DNA from: Actinomadura rifamycini DSM 43936
GTDB taxonomy: Bacteria > Actinomycetota > Actinomycetes > Streptosporangiales > Streptosporangiaceae
NCBI RefSeq assembly: GCF_000425065.1
Contig: NZ_AULB01000013.1
Coordinates: forward strand, 62,001-126,000
Reading direction: 5' to 3'
DNA: 64,000 nt
Below the pieces are notes generated by a model, which made no database searches, was not told the origin of the DNA, and saw only the letters and a program-made list of their open reading frames with translations. A program made the position numbers and the translations under genes. Positions 61,516-64,000 of the stretch are shown here, one piece after another. Positions within the stretch are counted from its first letter, which is position 1, and every line of letters begins with the position of its first letter.

Positions 61516-63243
61516 ATGGCGACGACGATCTCTCGCGCGCAGTACGCGAGCATGTACGGCCCCACCGTGGGCGACCGGATCCACCTGGCCGACACGAACC
61601 TGGTCGTGGAGGTCGAGAAGGACCACACCGAGGGCCACTACGGCGACGAGGCCCAGTACGGGGGCGGGAAGACGGCCCGGGACGGCATGTCGGCCGACCC
61701 CGCCTCGCGGAACGCCACCACGGCCCTCGACACCGTGATCACCAACGCGGTGATCATCGACCCGGTGCTCGGCGTCGTCAAGGGCGACATCGGGATCAAG
61801 GACGGGCGGATCGCCGGGGTCGGCAAGGCCGGCAACCCGCACACCCAGAACGGGGTGGACCGGCGCCTCATCATCGGCGCCGGCACCGAGGTGATCTCCG
61901 GCGAGAACCTCATCGCCACCGCGGGCGCGATCGACACGCACGTCCACTTCATCGCGCCGCAGCAGGCCCAGCACGCGCTGAGCAACGGGATCACCACGCT
62001 GGTCGGCGGCGGCACCGGCCCCGCGGACGGCACCCGCGGCACCACCTGCAGCCCCGGCCCGTGGAACATCTCCCGCATCCTGCAGGCGTACGAGGACATC
62101 CCGATCAACATCGCCGTCTACGGCAAGGGCAACAACAGCCTGCCCGGACCGCTGGACGAGCAGATCCGCGCGGGCGCCGCCGGGCTGAAGGTGCACGAGG
62201 ACTGGGGCTCGACCCCGGCGGCCATCGACTGCGCGCTGCGCGTCGCCGACGACCACGACGTGCAGGTCACCATCCACACCGACACCCTGAACGAGGCCGG
62301 GTTCGTCGAGGACACCATCGACGCGATCAACGGCCGGGCGATCCACACCTACCACTCCGAGGGCGCCGGCGGCGGGCACGCCCCCGACATCCTGCGGATC
62401 ACCTCGGAGCCGAACGCGCTGCCCGCGTCCACGAACCCGACGCTGCCGTACACCCGCAACTCGGCGGACGAGCTGCTGGACATGACGATGGTCTGCCACC
62501 ACCTCAGCTACGACGTCCCCGAGGACCTGTCGTTCGCCGAGAGCCGCGTCCGCGCCGAGACGATCGCCGCCGAGACCGTCCTGCACGACCTCGGCGTCAT
62601 CAGCATCATCGGCTCCGACTCGCAGGCGATGGGACGGGTCGGCGAGTCCTTCACCCGCGCGTTCCAGGTCGCCCACCACTGCAAGGACAAGCGCGGCCCG
62701 CTGCCCGAGGACTCCGCCCGCAACGACAACCACCGGGTGCTGCGCTACCTGGCGAAGCTCACCATCAACCCGGCCCGCGCCAGCGGGATGGCCGACACGA
62801 TCGGCTCGCTGGAGGACGGCAAGCTCGCCGACATCGTGCTGTGGCAGCCGCACTCGTTCGGGGCGAAGCCGTTCATGGTCGTCAAGGGCGGCCTGATCAG
62901 CTGGGCGCAGATGGGCGACCCGAACGCCTCGCTGCCCACCCCGCAGCCGGTCTACCTGCGGCCGACGTACGGGTGCTTCGGCCGGGCGCTGCGCGAGACC
63001 TGCGTGACGTTCATGTCGGACGCGGCCATCGCGGAGGGCGTCCCGGAACGGCTCGGCCTGGAGCGCCTCATCCGCCCGGTGCGGCAGTGCCGGACCGTGG
63101 ACAAGCGGCACATGCTGCGCAACTCGACGCTCGCCGAGATCGCCGTGGACCCGGAGACGTACCGGGTGACCGTGGACGGCGAGCCCGCGTCCATCGAACC
63201 GGCCACGAGCCTGCCGCTCAACCGGCTGTTCTTCATCGCGTGA
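61516..63243 (+). CDS. ureC: Urease subunit alpha
   Basis: Catalytic subunit of 575 residues. Nickel ligands are complete: His142 and His144 (DTHVHF), carbamylated Lys225 (GLKVHED), His254 (TIHTD), His280 (HTYH), and Asp368 (GSDSQ). The flap Cys327-His328 pair (VCHH) is present. Numbering is +8 relative to Klebsiella UreC throughout. Five nucleotides separate it from ureB. GATG after a short spacer is the start; GACGCC precedes it, so the ribosome site is weak and coupling to ureB is probable. Confidence 0.97.
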   Translation: MATTISRAQYASMYGPTVGDRIHLADTNLVVEVEKDHTEGHYGDEAQYGGGKTARDGMSADPASRNATTALDTVITNAVIIDPVLGVVKGDIGIKDGRIAGVGKAGNPHTQNGVDRRLIIGAGTEVISGENLIATAGAIDTHVHFIAPQQAQHALSNGITTLVGGGTGPADGTRGTTCSPGPWNISRILQAYEDIPINIAVYGKGNNSLPGPLDEQIRAGAAGLKVHEDWGSTPAAIDCALRVADDHDVQVTIHTDTLNEAGFVEDTIDAINGRAIHTYHSEGAGGGHAPDILRITSEPNALPASTNPTLPYTRNSADELLDMTMVCHHLSYDVPEDLSFAESRVRAETIAAETVLHDLGVISIIGSDSQAMGRVGESFTRAFQVAHHCKDKRGPLPEDSARNDNHRVLRYLAKLTINPARASGMADTIGSLEDGKLADIVLWQPHSFGAKPFMVVKGGLISWAQMGDPNASLPTPQPVYLRPTYGCFGRALRETCVTFMSDAAIAEGVPERLGLERLIRPVRQCRTVDKRHMLRNSTLAEIAVDPETYRVTVDGEPASIEPATSLPLNRLFFIA

Positions 63244-63306
63244 CGGGCGGACCGAGCGACGGGCGGACGCGCATGACGATCGGACGCGCATGAGAGGCGG
63301 GCTCCC

Positions 63307-63999
63307 ATGACGGACGGCCTGGAGCCGCTGCTGGCCGGGCTCCAGCTCACCGACTCCGGCTTCCCCAGCGGGCTCTACACCCTGTCGCACGGGCTGGAGG
63401 GGCACTTCCAGCTCGGCGCGGTCCCCGCGGCGGGCCCGGCCGCCCTGGTGCGCGACCTCGTCCGCGCCGCCGGCACCGGCGACGCCGCCGCGCTCGCCCT
63501 CGCGCACCGGGCGGTCACGGCCGGGGACTGGGACCGGGTCGCGGAGGTCGACCGCAGGCTGCACGCGATCAAGCTCGGCAGGGAGCAGCGGACGGCGTCC
63601 GTGCGCACGGGCCGGCAGGTGCTGGACACCGCCGGCCCGGCGTTCGGCTCGGCCCCCGCCGCGCGGCTCGCCGCCCTCGTCACGGACGGCGCGACGCCCG
63701 GCACCCACGCCGTCGTCGTCGGCGCCGTCCACGCGGGCCTCGGCACGCCCGTCCGGGACGCCGTCGCCTGCGACCTGTACGCGTTCGCCGCGAGCTGCGC
63801 GGCGGCGACGGTGCGGCTCGGCCGCGTCGACTTCCGGGACGCCCAGCGGCTCCTGCGGGAGGTGCGCCCCGAGCTGGTCCGCGCGACGGCGGCGGCGCTG
63901 GCCGCCCGCGGCCCCGGGGACCTGCACTCCTCGACGCCGGCGGCGGACGCCGTCTCCGCCCTGCACGAACGGGCCGAGGCCCGGCTGTTCATCACCTGA
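63307..63999 (+). CDS. ureF: Urease accessory protein UreF
   Basis: Protein of 230 residues: LAGLQLTDSGFPSGLYTLSHGLEG at the start (key part DSGFPSGLYTLSHGLE), RELR-like internal helices, and VVVGAVHAGLGTPVRDAVAC in the second half. UreF acts with UreD and UreG in nickel insertion into the apo-urease. The stop is at the very end of the window, so ureG and ureD, if present, lie beyond. No ureE lies between ureC and ureF. Confidence 0.93.
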   Translation: MTDGLEPLLAGLQLTDSGFPSGLYTLSHGLEGHFQLGAVPAAGPAALVRDLVRAAGTGDAAALALAHRAVTAGDWDRVAEVDRRLHAIKLGREQRTASVRTGRQVLDTAGPAFGSAPAARLAALVTDGATPGTHAVVVGAVHAGLGTPVRDAVACDLYAFAASCAAATVRLGRVDFRDAQRLLREVRPELVRATAAALAARGPGDLHSSTPAADAVSALHERAEARLFIT

Positions 64000-64000
64000 C

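Noticed and set aside
63264..63295. Direct repeat CGGACGCGCATGA twice before ureF
   Set aside because: Short and with start-codon-like ATGs but no ribosome site; probably chance or minor slippage without a feature of its own.

Overview
The window is very GC-rich DNA with almost exclusively G/C third codon positions. It carries a complete conservon-type operon, an LCM-type methyltransferase, PucR and PaaX regulators and F420-type enzymes. This points to a filamentous actinomycete, most plausibly of the Streptosporangiales (Thermomonosporaceae/Actinomadura-like). That placement is inference from gene content; there is no rRNA in the window. I saw no tRNA, rRNA, insertion sequence or CRISPR array.

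Layout. 1-5005: a truncated LuxR/ATPase regulator, a PucR-type regulator, a secreted cutinase/PET-hydrolase-like polyesterase, an LCM-type methyltransferase and an FAD oxidoreductase. 5332-10042: a conservon (cvnA-cvnB-cvnC-cvnD-cvnE) whose P450 lacks the ExxR motif. 10026-12766: a second, canonical P450 and two SDRs, one without its catalytic Tyr/Lys. 12868-24168: a carbohydrate locus (GH20 hexosaminidase, Opp/Dpp-type importer with a permease-ATPase fusion, TetR, GH3 and GH1 glycosidases) marked by three copies of one palindrome. 24226-28350: a membrane protein, an AGPS-like FAD oxidase, and a hydrolase/TetR pair sharing two operator copies.

28703-46841 is a large catabolic region. It begins with an acyl-CoA ligase, two acyl-CoA dehydrogenases, a crotonase and a two-domain VOC protein, followed by a PucR regulator and a secreted beta-propeller. 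A minus-strand operon then encodes a CitE-like lyase, CaiB transferase, aldehyde dehydrogenase and LLM oxidoreductase. Divergent from it run a 6-oxocamphor-hydrolase-like C-C hydrolase, a Rieske oxygenase with a small coupled partner, SDRs and a PaaX regulator. Together these suggest ring hydroxylation, dehydrogenation, beta-diketone cleavage, CoA activation and beta-oxidation of an alicyclic or terpenoid compound. The substrate cannot be read from the sequence.

47068-52677 is a tightly coupled four-gene operon: GrpE-like protein, divergent Hsp70, membrane TPR/OmpA protein, and a membrane zinc-ribbon protein with a J-like N-terminus lacking a visible HPD. It is the best candidate for an undescribed system. 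54339-56573 holds a single-chain sigma factor / zinc-finger / transmembrane / extracytoplasmic CAP-domain protein, tail-to-tail with a second CAP protein. 56828-63999 is a nitrogen/urea block: an Amt transporter with a natural Glu in place of the first pore His, a DUF1275 protein, a urea transporter, and ureA, a His-rich CbiX-like protein, ureB, ureC and ureF.

Operons are tightly packed, with many ATGA/GTGA stop-start overlaps. Several intergenic hairpins (18180-18212, 22968-23001, 34350-34376, triple repeat 40592-40664) probably set relative expression or end transcription. Three regulators look leaderless.
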